Source of the DNA: S015-6 sp964384945
Lineage (GTDB): Bacteria; Desulfobacterota; DSWW01
NCBI GenBank assembly: GCA_964384945.1
Contig: CAYLMK010000024.1
Coordinates: 17,839-81,838, forward strand
DNA length: 64,000 bases
Reading direction: 5' to 3'
In this document: positions 17,814-25,819 of the stretch, piece after piece
How the letters are laid out: the number at the start of each line of letters is the position of its first letter
How positions within the stretch are numbered: position 1 is the stretch's first letter
The notes under the pieces: model-generated
What the model saw: only the letters and a program-made list of their open reading frames with translations
Told to the model about the DNA's origin: nothing
Databases searched by the model: none
Made by a program: the position numbers and the translations under genes

Positions 17814-18260
17814 TCACTTGGAGAGCTTCTCGTTGATCCCCTTTCCGTAATCCTGGCAGGCCCGCATGCCCTCTTTTTCCCCGACGAGAGCCTCCTTGAG
17901 GTTGAAGGACCCCAGATCGCTCATCCTCATCCTGAAAACGTACTCCATGGTATCGTAGATGATGCCGGGCGCGTCCCCGCTGTGGGTGTAGGATCCGAAG
18001 GCGCCGCCCACCTTCCCGGCGAGCCCGGCCTTCTCCATCAGGAACAGGAAGGTCTTCATTCCGCCGGTCATGTCGCGATGGTAGGTCGGGCAGCCGATCA
18101 CATAGGCATCGTACCCGGCCAGGTCCTCTGCCTTCTTGAGCGAGCTGATCTTCCTCAGCGTGGCCTCGTTTCCACCCATGCGCACCCCTTCCGCCACGTA
18201 TTCGGCCATCTTCTCGGTGTGCCCGGTCCTGCTGTCGTAGGCGATCAAGACCTTCTTCAT
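17814..18260 (-). CDS. Flavodoxin
   Basis: A 148-residue FMN-binding flavodoxin. The phosphate loop is DSRTGHTEKMAE at residues 8-19; the second FMN loop is around CPTYHRDMTGG and the third around FGSYTHSGDAPG. It carries electrons at low potential in the cytoplasm. Start at 18260 because the family begins MKKVLIAYDS; a longer in-frame start exists. It follows a rubredoxin gene on the same strand by 84 bases and probably shares its promoter, giving an electron-carrier operon typical of anaerobes. Confidence 0.9.
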   Translation of the reverse strand: MKKVLIAYDSRTGHTEKMAEYVAEGVRMGGNEATLRKISSLKKAEDLAGYDAYVIGCPTYHRDMTGGMKTFLFLMEKAGLAGKVGGAFGSYTHSGDAPGIIYDTMEYVFRMRMSDLGSFNLKEALVGEKEGMRACQDYGKGINEKLSK

Positions 18261-18344
18261 TTCCAGGTTCTCCTTTCCTCGTTCGTGGATATACGGAAAA
18301 TCAAGGCATACGGGGCTCATTTTCCCAACACATCTTGGCGGGCC

Positions 18345-18560
18345 TCAGGGCCTGGCAGCCTCCGCGACCGATCCGGGCCCTGCCAGGGGCTTGAAGAACT
18401 TCTTCGATGCCCCGCAGGAGGGGCATTTCCAGTCGTCCGGCAGGTCGGCGAAGGGGGTTCCCTTCGGAATCTTTCCCTTCTTGTCCCCCTTGTCCGGGTT
18501 GTAGATGTATCCGCAACTTGCGGTCGCCTGGCACTGGTACATCTCTTCAGGTTTCGCCAC
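18345..18560 (-). CDS. Rubredoxin with unusual first Cys spacing
   Basis: A 71-residue rubredoxin binding one Fe(Cys)4 centre. The GTG start at 18560 is chosen because AGGAGG lies eight bases upstream. Ligands are C10 and C16 (C-x5-C-GY instead of the usual C-x2-C-GY) and C46/C49 (C-x2-C-G). The core YNPDKGD and FADLPDDWKCP is typical. Rubredoxins with enlarged first loops are known in some Desulfovibrio. The C-terminus carries about 17 extra residues. Partner: the flavodoxin downstream; likely role in oxygen or peroxide defence electron transfer. Confidence 0.88.
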   Translation of the reverse strand: MAKPEEMYQCQATASCGYIYNPDKGDKKGKIPKGTPFADLPDDWKCPSCGASKKFFKPLAGPGSVAEAARP

Positions 18561-18603
18561 GGGCCTGTCCTCCTGGGAAGCTTGTGGTCGAGTTGACCTC
18601 TCC

Positions 18604-18651
18604 ACTAACAATAACTATTCTCGTTTATCACCCGGGCCAGGCGCCTGTCAA
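18604..18651 (-). promoter_or_regulatory. Promoter and possible operator of the rubredoxin-flavodoxin operon
   Basis: On the minus strand TTGACA (18651-18646), 16-base spacer, GATAAA (18629-18624). Directly downstream is an AT-rich near-palindrome (cgagaatagttattgttag) that resembles Fur/PerR-type operators. The operator assignment is tentative. Confidence 0.35.
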
Positions 18652-18738
18652 TGTTGCAGGCATTTGCCGACCGGGTCGGCCGATGGCGAATTATTTCAAG
18701 CTACAAGCTGCAAGAGCCGGGGCGAGGCCTGGCTAGTT

Positions 18739-19707
18739 ATGAATAACAAGTATACTGATGACAGGATTAGCGAAATCGTTTCGTTGTGGAACCTGGAATT
18801 CCTCAAATCCCGTCCCGAGCTTGAAATCGCGGGCAGCCCGGAGAGAACCTCCTTCCGCGTGGTTGTCCAGGACGGGGACTCCGGGCTGTGGGTCCTGGAG
18901 GCCGTCCCACCCGGCTCCCGGGCCCACAAGGCTCGGATCAGCCGGGCCCTTGCCCTCCTTCAAGCCCGGGGGCTCCGGGCCCTGCACCCCTACCTGCCCG
19001 GCAAGAACGGCGAACCCTTCGTTCACGCAAACGGAAATCTCTGGCAGTTGAGGCCCTATGTCCCTTGCGTTCCCCTGCCCAGACCCTCCTACGTGCTCGA
19101 CGGGTGGAGGGGAGCAGCGTGCGCCCGATTCCTGGCGGAGCTGCGGGAAAAGGGGAGCGACATGCCGCCTTCCGAGACCGGAAAGGCATTTTCCCTGTCT
19201 CGCTTCATCCGGGAGATGTCCGGCACCATGCAGAGGCGAGACCCCCAGATTCGCAGACGGCTCGACTCGGCCTTCCGGTTTGTCGAACAGGAGTTCGTTG
19301 GCCGAGAGGGCGCGCTGCCCGTCGTCTTCTGTCACGGGGACTTCCATCCCCTCAACATCGTCTGGTCGGAAGACGGCATCCGGTCCGTGATCGACTGGGA
19401 GTTCCTCGGGAACAAGCCCGAGGCCTACGACGTGGCGAACCTGATCGGCTGCGTCGGCTTCGAGGACCCTGCAGCCTTGAACCGGGGCTTTGTCATGGTA
19501 TTGATCGAGGAGTTGAAGAGGGCCCGTACCGTATCCGGGGCCTGCTGGGAGGCCCTCCCCGAGTGGGTTGCGGCGATTCGATTTGCCTGGCTTTCGGACT
19601 GGCTGCGCAGAGGGGACGAAGAAATGGTGGAACTCGAAATCGCTTACATCAACCTGCTGATCGAGAACCGCAACGCCCTGCAACGGACCTGGAATCCAGC
19701 CCGCTAG
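18739..19707 (+). CDS. Aminoglycoside-phosphotransferase-like kinase (APH family)
   Basis: A 322-residue protein with the APH/choline-kinase fold. Catalytic Brenner motif FCHGDFHPLNIVW near residue 203 and metal motif VIDWEFLG near residue 220 are intact, so it should be an active small-molecule kinase. Substrates in the family range from antibiotics to homoserine, choline and spectinomycin-like compounds; none can be chosen. The start at 18739 is the first ATG before the family-like N-terminus, but no ribosome-binding site is seen. The gene stands alone; the downstream resolvase-like pseudogene is 11 bases away. Confidence 0.8.
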   Translation: MNNKYTDDRISEIVSLWNLEFLKSRPELEIAGSPERTSFRVVVQDGDSGLWVLEAVPPGSRAHKARISRALALLQARGLRALHPYLPGKNGEPFVHANGNLWQLRPYVPCVPLPRPSYVLDGWRGAACARFLAELREKGSDMPPSETGKAFSLSRFIREMSGTMQRRDPQIRRRLDSAFRFVEQEFVGREGALPVVFCHGDFHPLNIVWSEDGIRSVIDWEFLGNKPEAYDVANLIGCVGFEDPAALNRGFVMVLIEELKRARTVSGACWEALPEWVAAIRFAWLSDWLRRGDEEMVELEIAYINLLIENRNALQRTWNPAR

Positions 19708-19718
19708 GAAGCGGCCTT

Positions 19719-20022
19719 TTGTCTGACATCGAGTCTCTCCTGGCCGTCGATCTCGGGTTGCGAACAGGCCTGGCGCTCTTCGCGAGGAGCGGCAGACTGT
19801 TATGGTACCGGTCGAGGCAGGCTCTTCTATCCTCGGGAGAAGTCAAGCGGACCAAGGGCAAAACACAGCGCCGAAGAGATGGCTCGAAAGGCAATTGACT
19901 GGTCCGGGGCGACCCGCCCCACCTCACGCAGGCATGACGCTGCCGAGGCGATCCTGTTGGGGCTCTACGGCCTTCTGAAGGCGGGCTGGCTGAAACAGGC
20001 GTCCACCGAGGTGAGGCGATAG
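19719..20022 (+). pseudogene. RuvC/RNase H-fold resolvase-like gene, internal deletion and frameshift
   Basis: The first part, from a TTG at 19719 with GGAAG upstream, encodes SDIESLLAVDLGLRTGLALF, the metal-binding first strand of RuvC/RNase H-fold nucleases. The end is in a different frame (LFYPREKSSGPRAKHSAEEM, then ARKAIDWSGATRPTSRRHDA, then AEAILLGLYGLLKAGWL) up to TAG at 20020. About 60 middle residues are missing compared with relatives of about 160 residues, so the gene is dead. It may once have been co-transcribed with the kinase-like gene. Confidence 0.6.
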
Positions 20023-20052
20023 CCGTTTCGTTTCTCAGGCGCGGGGACTTGA

Positions 20053-21126
20053 TCAGGGCCTTCGCGTCTCCATGCCTCCTCTCGCGGCGCTCCGTTCCCG
20101 ACGGCGCCTCGATACGCGCCTGAGCAGCAGGAAGGCGAGCGGCACGGTCAACATGCAGAGGTTGAGGGCGACCCCGCTGCTGCCTGCCGGCTTCATTCCG
20201 GCCGTGCTGGCCCCGCACGGGGAGGCGGCCTCCTCGCGGCACGTGCACAGGTGATCGCAGGTGTAGCCGGATCGGCAGCCGAGCGCGCCGTCGCACTCCT
20301 CGCCCAGGGCCGGGCAGATCACACCGTCCCCGCAGTATTCCTCCCGGCAGGCACTCGAACAGCCGTCACAGCCGGCCCCGTTGCCGTCCTCGCACTCCTC
20401 TCCCAGGGCGAGGCAGAGCTTGCCGTCCCCGCAGTACTCCCGCCCGCACACCTTCGAGCAGCCGTCACAGTCGATCCTGTTGCCGTCGTCGCACTCTTCC
20501 GGCGGGGTCGCCACGCCGTCCCCGCAGCAGTCCGGGTCCTCGCCGTCGACGAGGCCGTCGAAGTCGTTGTCCCGGCCGTCGTCGCAGATCTCGTCCTGCG
20601 CCGCAACGGTGCAGCCGGAATCCTCGTTGTCCGTGCTGCAGTCGGCATCGTTGTCGAGCACGTCGTTGCAGTTGTCGTTCGCATCCTCCTCCCCCACGAT
20701 GCGGCTGTGCGGCATCCCGCTCAGGCCGTGGCAGTCCAGGCAGTGGGCTCCGGGAGCCGGATGGTAGTAAGGGCTGCAGTTGTGCCCGGCCACGATGTCG
20801 CTGCCGGCCACGCTGTGGCACCCGGAGCACTTCTCCGCCACCACGGGCGGGGTTTCGTAGTCCGGGGGGTCGCCGTGGCAGCACTTGCACCTGTCCGGCG
20901 GCGACCCGCACTTGGGGAAACGCCCGCCGACCGGGGCCTGGTAGATGTGATGGTAGTGAAGACTTCCCTGATGACAGCTCAGACAGACCTCCTTGGCGGA
21001 CCCGTAGGCGGTGTAGTGGCATCCCTGACAGGTGTCCGCCGAGTAAGCGGCCATGGCCCCTGAGGGCGCAAGCAGGCAGACCGCCATGACGAGCCAAAGG
21101 GCTGAAAGCGTCTCGATCCTCTTCAT
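20053..21126 (-). CDS. Pentaheme c-type cytochrome with Cys-rich metal-binding repeats and C-terminal anchor
   Basis: A 357-residue exported cytochrome. Start at 21126 (GGAGGC four bases before ATG); signal peptide LSALWLVMAVCLLAPSG cut near AMA. Five CxxCH heme sites follow: C33, C48, C80, C100 and C129. Then come MopE/DUF4215-like Cys/Asp repeats (CDDGRDNDFDGLVDGEDPDC, EECDDGN, EECEDGN). The end has a hydrophobic stretch (LCMLTVPLAFLLL) and Arg-rich tail after SPCGAS, resembling MYXO-CTERM/rhombosortase-type anchors. Last gene of the GMC dehydrogenase operon; probably the electron acceptor of that enzyme at the cell surface. Confidence 0.85.
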   Translation of the reverse strand: MKRIETLSALWLVMAVCLLAPSGAMAAYSADTCQGCHYTAYGSAKEVCLSCHQGSLHYHHIYQAPVGGRFPKCGSPPDRCKCCHGDPPDYETPPVVAEKCSGCHSVAGSDIVAGHNCSPYYHPAPGAHCLDCHGLSGMPHSRIVGEEDANDNCNDVLDNDADCSTDNEDSGCTVAAQDEICDDGRDNDFDGLVDGEDPDCCGDGVATPPEECDDGNRIDCDGCSKVCGREYCGDGKLCLALGEECEDGNGAGCDGCSSACREEYCGDGVICPALGEECDGALGCRSGYTCDHLCTCREEAASPCGASTAGMKPAGSSGVALNLCMLTVPLAFLLLRRVSRRRRERSAARGGMETRRP

Positions 21127-21196
21127 GTTTGCCTCCCTCGATCCTGGGCCTTCCGGGGGACAGGTCCCGCCAAGGGGCCGAGCAGGCCCGCGAACC

Positions 21197-22828
21197 CTAC
21201 CAGGGCCAGATCCTGTTGTGCCATTTCGCCGGGAAATACTTCTGCATGGCATAGTAGGCGGACCGGCTGGCAAAGGCGTTGATCGTCCGTGCCGGGTTGG
21301 AGCCGCCGAGCCCGTTCGGCAGGCAGCTCGCATCGCAGACGTAGAGCCGGGGAACGGTCCAGCACTCGTGATACAGATCGCACACCGAATTGGCCGGAGA
21401 ATCCCCCATGCGCAGCGTGCTCATCGGGTGGCTCCCGCTGCCCCCGGGATAGTTGATCACGATCTCGACGTTCGGGCCGGCTGCCTGCCGGGCGAAGTCC
21501 ACCTTCCGGGCCGTCTGCCGCTCGTGCCGTTCCTTTGTCAGAGGGGTCTGCTCGTAGTGGATCTCGGCCACGGGACCGTACTCGTCCGCGACCGTGTCCG
21601 ACACCGTGATGTAGTTCTCGTACACCGTTTCGTCGTTTGTCTGCGTACCCATGCCGGTGGCGTACCGGAACCGGTTGGCCAGCTCCTTGAACGTCTGCCC
21701 CCAGATGACGGGGCGGGTCGGGTGAGGCTGCGAGAGGTTGTCAGGGTCCTTCTGGGGAACGCTCATGAACACGTTGACAGCGACCATCGGAAATCCGCCC
21801 CCGATCGCCTCGATGATTCCGTCGCGCTGGTCGACCGGGGTGGGGTTCGTGATGAACGCGCCCACGAAGTTCCCGGTGTACGGGAGCGTTTCCACGTCGG
21901 CAAAGAAGGCCACCTCCGACTGCTGGTGGTCGGTCAGCCAGTGCCCGACCTGGGGGTAACTCGGGTTGGGCTCGGGAAGCCCGGAGTTCAGGTACAGGCG
22001 AGGCGATTCGATGGCCCCGCCGCCGAGGAAGACAACGTGGGCGGTCTCGGTGTACGTCGTCGGGTCTCCCTTGATCTTGTACTCCACGCCGTTGGCCGGC
22101 CCCCCCGGCCCTTCGGTGGTGATGCGCGTGACGTGCGCGTTCGGGATCACCTCGCAGTCGTACATCTCGGCGATCGCAATGGCGGCCACCTGCATGGTCC
22201 GCTTGGCCTTGGCATGAAGGGGCATGTGCAGGGGCCGCCGGCAGCCGATCGTGCAGTGCGCGCAGCCCACGCAGCCTTCCATGGGGTAGCCCTTCGCGTC
22301 CTTCCGGCTGTATTTGGGCGGAAGCATGGCGGCCGGGCACCTGCCGGCCGTGTAGCCGAGTTCGCTGGCCGCCTTGATGCAGAGCTGGGCCCCGCAGCTG
22401 ATCGGGCGGGTCTGGCGGGTATCGATCGGGATTCGATCATCGATCCACTTGAAGAACTTGATCGGCTTGTAGTAGCCCGAAGCCGGGAAATCCGGGTGCG
22501 CCTGGCTCGTGTCGAACAGGTCGTTCCTGAGCACTTCGGGCCACTCCTGGATGGCGAAGTTCTGGGGCTGCGGGCTCATGCCCCAGTAATCCAGGGTGGA
22601 GCCGCCCACGCCGGTCGACATGTTGCCCACGCCCTGGCCCACGCGAACCCGCGGCCCCTTCCAGCCGAAGACGCCCCACATCTCGATCACGTTTTCCTTG
22701 AAATCCGTATCCGGGTTGAAGCGGGGCCCGGACTCGAAGACCTTGACCTTCAGGCCGCTCTCGGCAAGGTCCCTGGCCACCCACGCGCCGCCCGGGCCGG
22801 AACCGATCACGATCACGTCTACTGCCAT
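21197..22828 (-). CDS. GMC-family FAD dehydrogenase with Fe-S-type Cys motif (alpha subunit)
   Basis: A 543-residue GMC oxidoreductase. The FAD-binding N-terminus is VDVIVIGSGPGGAWVA; the active-site end has GSHPMSTLRMG with catalytic His and GGSNPARTI with Asn. Residues 186-196 read CVGCAHCTIGC, an iron-sulfur-type motif like that of FAD-dependent glucose dehydrogenase alpha subunits, which carry a [3Fe-4S] centre. There is no signal peptide of its own; in the known complex it is co-exported with a Tat-signal gamma subunit, which is the next gene upstream here. Oxidises an alcohol of unknown identity; electrons probably go to the pentaheme cytochrome. Confidence 0.88.
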   Translation of the reverse strand: MAVDVIVIGSGPGGAWVARDLAESGLKVKVFESGPRFNPDTDFKENVIEMWGVFGWKGPRVRVGQGVGNMSTGVGGSTLDYWGMSPQPQNFAIQEWPEVLRNDLFDTSQAHPDFPASGYYKPIKFFKWIDDRIPIDTRQTRPISCGAQLCIKAASELGYTAGRCPAAMLPPKYSRKDAKGYPMEGCVGCAHCTIGCRRPLHMPLHAKAKRTMQVAAIAIAEMYDCEVIPNAHVTRITTEGPGGPANGVEYKIKGDPTTYTETAHVVFLGGGAIESPRLYLNSGLPEPNPSYPQVGHWLTDHQQSEVAFFADVETLPYTGNFVGAFITNPTPVDQRDGIIEAIGGGFPMVAVNVFMSVPQKDPDNLSQPHPTRPVIWGQTFKELANRFRYATGMGTQTNDETVYENYITVSDTVADEYGPVAEIHYEQTPLTKERHERQTARKVDFARQAAGPNVEIVINYPGGSGSHPMSTLRMGDSPANSVCDLYHECWTVPRLYVCDASCLPNGLGGSNPARTINAFASRSAYYAMQKYFPAKWHNRIWPW

Positions 22829-22882
22829 CGCCTGACTCCTTTCCTGCGCCCCAAGGCGCTTTCCCGGCGGGACGAGCCCGGA

Positions 22883-23437
22883 TCAATCCAGGTCACAATC
22901 GAACAGCTCCTCCGGAGTTCCCTCGGTGAACTTCGGTATTCCGATCAGGGGAAAGGATCCCGGGAAGGAAGGGTCGCCGCACGGGGTCGGCCCCCGGCCC
23001 ATGAGTTCGGTGTAGAAGGCGACTGCCGTGGCCTCTCTCAATCCGTAGAAGATCTCGGAAAGGTCCGGATTCTGCCGGACCTCCTCCATGACGGCCGCCC
23101 GCTCCGGATAGGATAGGTAGGGGAAATCCGGGTAGAGGAGCCCCATCGCCTCCACGATCAGGTCCAGGTTCTCCTTCCCCATGATGTCCGCCATCAGGCA
23201 CCGCATGCCGCCCTCGACCGCGCCCGGGCCGATCCCGGGGATGCTCGCGTCCCCGGGGATGAAGGTGTCGCAAAGGGCATCCATCAACTCGTCGGTGGGG
23301 GGCGCGCAACCGGCCGAAAGGGCGCCGCCTCCAAAGGCGGCGGCCGAGACCCCGGCCGCCTTCAGGAGACTCCGCCGGGTGACTTCGAGCCGTCTGAAGG
23401 TTATCCGCTTCCGCCTGGGCTGGCTTTTCCGTTCCAT
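22883..23437 (-). CDS. Gluconate-dehydrogenase-subunit-3-like gamma subunit, Tat-exported
   Basis: A 184-residue small subunit. A Tat signal TRRSLLKAAGVSAAAFGG lies at residues 20-37 after a basic start, and ALSAGC at 39-44 could be a weak lipobox. The rest (LCDTFIPGDASIPGIGPGAV, ERAAVMEEVRQNPDLSEIF, AFYTELMG) matches gluconate 2-dehydrogenase subunit 3. Family role: chaperones and carries the folded GMC subunit through the Tat pathway. It lies 54 bases upstream of the GMC gene. Start at 23437 is the ATG before the basic Tat region with GGGAGAAAAGG upstream. Confidence 0.85.
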   Translation of the reverse strand: MERKSQPRRKRITFRRLEVTRRSLLKAAGVSAAAFGGGALSAGCAPPTDELMDALCDTFIPGDASIPGIGPGAVEGGMRCLMADIMGKENLDLIVEAMGLLYPDFPYLSYPERAAVMEEVRQNPDLSEIFYGLREATAVAFYTELMGRGPTPCGDPSFPGSFPLIGIPKFTEGTPEELFDCDLD

Positions 23438-23463
23438 GGCCTTTTCTCCCTCTGTAGCTCCTG

Positions 23464-23742
23464 TCAAACGTTGCGCAGTTCCTCGTCGCGCAGCTTCCGC
23501 CAATGCGTCAGCTCCCGGAACCGCTCGACCTTTTCCGGATCCCGGGAAAAGGCCTTCATCATGGAGTCCGTGCCCCGCGGCAGGCGGATGCGGTTTGCCA
23601 GCCTTCCGGCCTTTGCCTGCGGGCCGGCCCGGCCTCTTGCCCGCGCCATCCAGCCCGCCAGAAACGACGCAACTCCGAAGAGGCCTGCGCCCCCCGCAAT
23701 GAGAAGCCTTCGACGCCCTACCGAAGAATTCGATTTCACCAT
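23464..23742 (-). CDS. Small RR-signal protein of the GMC operon, function unknown
   Basis: A 92-residue protein, not recognised. It begins MVKSNSSVGRRRLLIAGG with a twin-Arg and one hydrophobic segment (residues 12-32), so it is exported or a membrane anchor; the rest is basic and ends REL-THWRKLRDEELRNV. Its position between the ceramidase-like gene and the gamma subunit, 26 bases from each, suggests a part or assembly factor of the dehydrogenase complex. AAGGAG-like sequence precedes the ATG. Confidence 0.7.
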   Translation of the reverse strand: MVKSNSSVGRRRLLIAGGAGLFGVASFLAGWMARARGRAGPQAKAGRLANRIRLPRGTDSMMKAFSRDPEKVERFRELTHWRKLRDEELRNV

Positions 23743-23768
23743 TTCCTTCTCCCCTTGTTCCGCGGTGT

Positions 23769-25487
23769 TTAGTGCACAAGCCCTGCGTTGAACTCGGAGA
23801 TCATCCGAATCAGTTCGCACTGGACCTGGTCCCCCACGCCCCGGCCCACGGACTGGGACTCCTCGTAGCTGACCTTGTGCTCGCCGATCACGTAATCGAC
23901 GAAGTCCTGGTAGGTCTTGATCGAGTGATCGTATTCGTACGATGGCATCAGGTAGCCGAGCTCCGCGTGGGTGCTGCCGAAGTTGAAGGCGTGCTCCGCG
24001 GTGATGAAGTCGCGGATACCGGTCAATCCCGGTACGCGCGGATGGTACTGGAAGTCGGGGTTCCCGCTCTGGGAGGGGTTGAAGTCCCAGGCGGGATTGG
24101 CCAGGAGGTCTGCCGGGCTCGTTCCCAGCCACAGCTCGGGGAAGAGCTGCGAAGGAGTGGTCGTGAACATGGCGCTGCCGAGGGTGAAGACGGTGACGGG
24201 CAGTTCGACCTTTCTCGGGGCCCCCAGGGCCCCCTGCCCCTCGTGATCGAGCATCACGGCGGGCGTGGGCTCCACGAGCTGGTTGAACCCTACCAGAACC
24301 GCCAGGAAGCTCCAGATGTCCCCGAGCAGGCCCGGGATCACGTATCGGACCTCACCGAGCAGGACCTTCCAGAAAGGGTTGTCGATGGGGGCGTTGATGA
24401 TGTTGGTCTTCAGGGTGATGTCCGGGCTGCCCTCGTAGGGGACCCCGTCCAGGGCCTCCTTCACGACGTCGGCGATGAGGTTACCGTAAGCGGTCATGCC
24501 CGGAAAGGAGTGGAGATGCCCGTTGGGGGGGTAGTCGTCGTCGTCCCGGATCCCGTTGAAATTCACGTCGTAGTAAGACATCATGTACCCCCCGATCACA
24601 CGGGTCACCCAGATCGCGGTGCCGCCGAAGAAGGACTCCAGGTTCTGGTCCATGACGCCGGGGAAGTCCGCGGTCATCTCTGTGTTGTCGCCACCCATCA
24701 GCTCCGGGTAGCCGCTGTAGTTCACGAGCGTGCAGATCACCGCGCCGGTAGCCGTGTTCGCCAGTTGCATCACCTCCATGTTGTGGTCCACCACGATCGG
24801 CTCCCGGCGGTCCGTGATGAGGGGAAATCCGTAATAGTCCGGCACATAGTAGTGCGCGAACCGGACCTTGGCCGGCTGCAGGCCGGCGATCGCCATCCCG
24901 ACGACCTCGACCACCCGGCTGTCGCAGTAGTCCATCCAGGCAGGGTCCCTGCCGGTCGTGAAATCGTCCGGCCCGTAGATGCCGAGCGCATCCGGAGAGG
25001 CGTGCGTGTGGGCGTTGGCGATGAGCACGTTTGCGATCACCTCCGTTCCGTCCGCGTAGGTCCTGACCACCGGCGCGCTCACGCCGTCGTCGTGGACCAG
25101 GACCTTCGCGTAGTCCGGGTAGGCGGCCCGTATCGCGGAGGCCATGCCCCGGATCCGGTCCGGCAGGTGGCCCAGCACGTCGACGGTTACCAGGATGACC
25201 GAATCCTCTCCGTCGGTCATGACCAGGGCCCGCACCCAGATGTCGTCGTGTACGCGCGTGCTCGATCGGCCGGTGCCGGCCCCCGCCAGGGAATACCCCG
25301 GACACGGCCCCCCCACGCTGCATTCCGGCGGGGTGATCGTGAGCTTCGCGGCCCCGGCCTGGAGCAGGGCGTGGGCCTGCGAGCCTGTCGTCAGGAAGGC
25401 CATGAACGCGGCGCCCACGAGGATCACGCCCCAGGGGCGGCACCTCCTGCGCAGCTCCCGGTGCATCTGTTTCAGGAAGCCCCTCAT
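23769..25487 (-). CDS. Neutral ceramidase-like secreted hydrolase
   Basis: A 572-residue protein with a signal peptide (WGVILVGAAFMAFLTTGSQA, cut near AHA) and the neutral/alkaline non-lysosomal ceramidase N-terminal fold: AAKLTITPPE start, zinc-type ANAHTHASPDALG, and the NTEMTADFPG segment equivalent to the nucleophile region. Neutral ceramidases hydrolyse the N-acyl bond of ceramide; this shorter branch is poorly characterised. AAGGAG precedes the ATG. It is the first gene of a five-gene minus-strand operon with the GMC dehydrogenase, suggesting that its alcohol product is the dehydrogenase substrate (inference). Confidence 0.8.
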   Translation of the reverse strand: MRGFLKQMHRELRRRCRPWGVILVGAAFMAFLTTGSQAHALLQAGAAKLTITPPECSVGGPCPGYSLAGAGTGRSSTRVHDDIWVRALVMTDGEDSVILVTVDVLGHLPDRIRGMASAIRAAYPDYAKVLVHDDGVSAPVVRTYADGTEVIANVLIANAHTHASPDALGIYGPDDFTTGRDPAWMDYCDSRVVEVVGMAIAGLQPAKVRFAHYYVPDYYGFPLITDRREPIVVDHNMEVMQLANTATGAVICTLVNYSGYPELMGGDNTEMTADFPGVMDQNLESFFGGTAIWVTRVIGGYMMSYYDVNFNGIRDDDDYPPNGHLHSFPGMTAYGNLIADVVKEALDGVPYEGSPDITLKTNIINAPIDNPFWKVLLGEVRYVIPGLLGDIWSFLAVLVGFNQLVEPTPAVMLDHEGQGALGAPRKVELPVTVFTLGSAMFTTTPSQLFPELWLGTSPADLLANPAWDFNPSQSGNPDFQYHPRVPGLTGIRDFITAEHAFNFGSTHAELGYLMPSYEYDHSIKTYQDFVDYVIGEHKVSYEESQSVGRGVGDQVQCELIRMISEFNAGLVH

Positions 25488-25626
25488 GTCGGTCTCCTTC
25501 CTCGCTCAGGTCAAAGGCATCGAAATAAAGCAACCGGCCGGCGGTGACAGCCTCTGTCAGAAAGCGGCTCCTTCCCGGGGTCCATTCGTTCCTTCTTCAG
25601 AAGTTTTTGATGATTAACTAAACGAT

Positions 25627-25672
25627 ATTATACTCACACTCATTATTACCAACGCGTTTGTCGGGGTGTCAA
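25627..25672 (-). promoter_or_regulatory. Promoter region of the ceramidase-GMC-cytochrome operon
   Basis: On the minus strand TTGACA (25672-25667), 18-base spacer, TAATAA (25648-25643). A second perfect TATAAT lies at 25632-25627 without a good -35. The region is strongly AT-rich compared with its surroundings and 140-180 bases before the ceramidase ATG. Confidence 0.6.
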
Positions 25673-25730
25673 GGAATTTTTTGCGATCCCATTCCGGCAA
25701 TCCCCCTGGGTAACGAAACCCCCCATTTCA

Positions 25731-25760
25731 TTGACACCCGTGCGCTCTTTCCTCTATGAT
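25731..25760 (+). promoter_or_regulatory. Sigma-70 type promoter of the thioesterase-peptidase unit
   Basis: TTGACA (25731-25736), 18-base spacer, TATGAT (25755-25760), 60 bases before the thioesterase ATG at 25820. It is divergent from the ceramidase operon promoter. Confidence 0.65.
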
Positions 25761-25819
25761 CTGCCGGTCGCAGGAACGCTCCTCATCCCCGCTCCTCCCT
25801 TTCCCGACGATGACGAACC

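Noticed and set aside
18888..19898. A 336-residue plus-strand frame overlapping the kinase-like gene
   Set aside because: Wrong frame across the kinase; only its last part (from 19719) is real, as the first half of the resolvase-like pseudogene.
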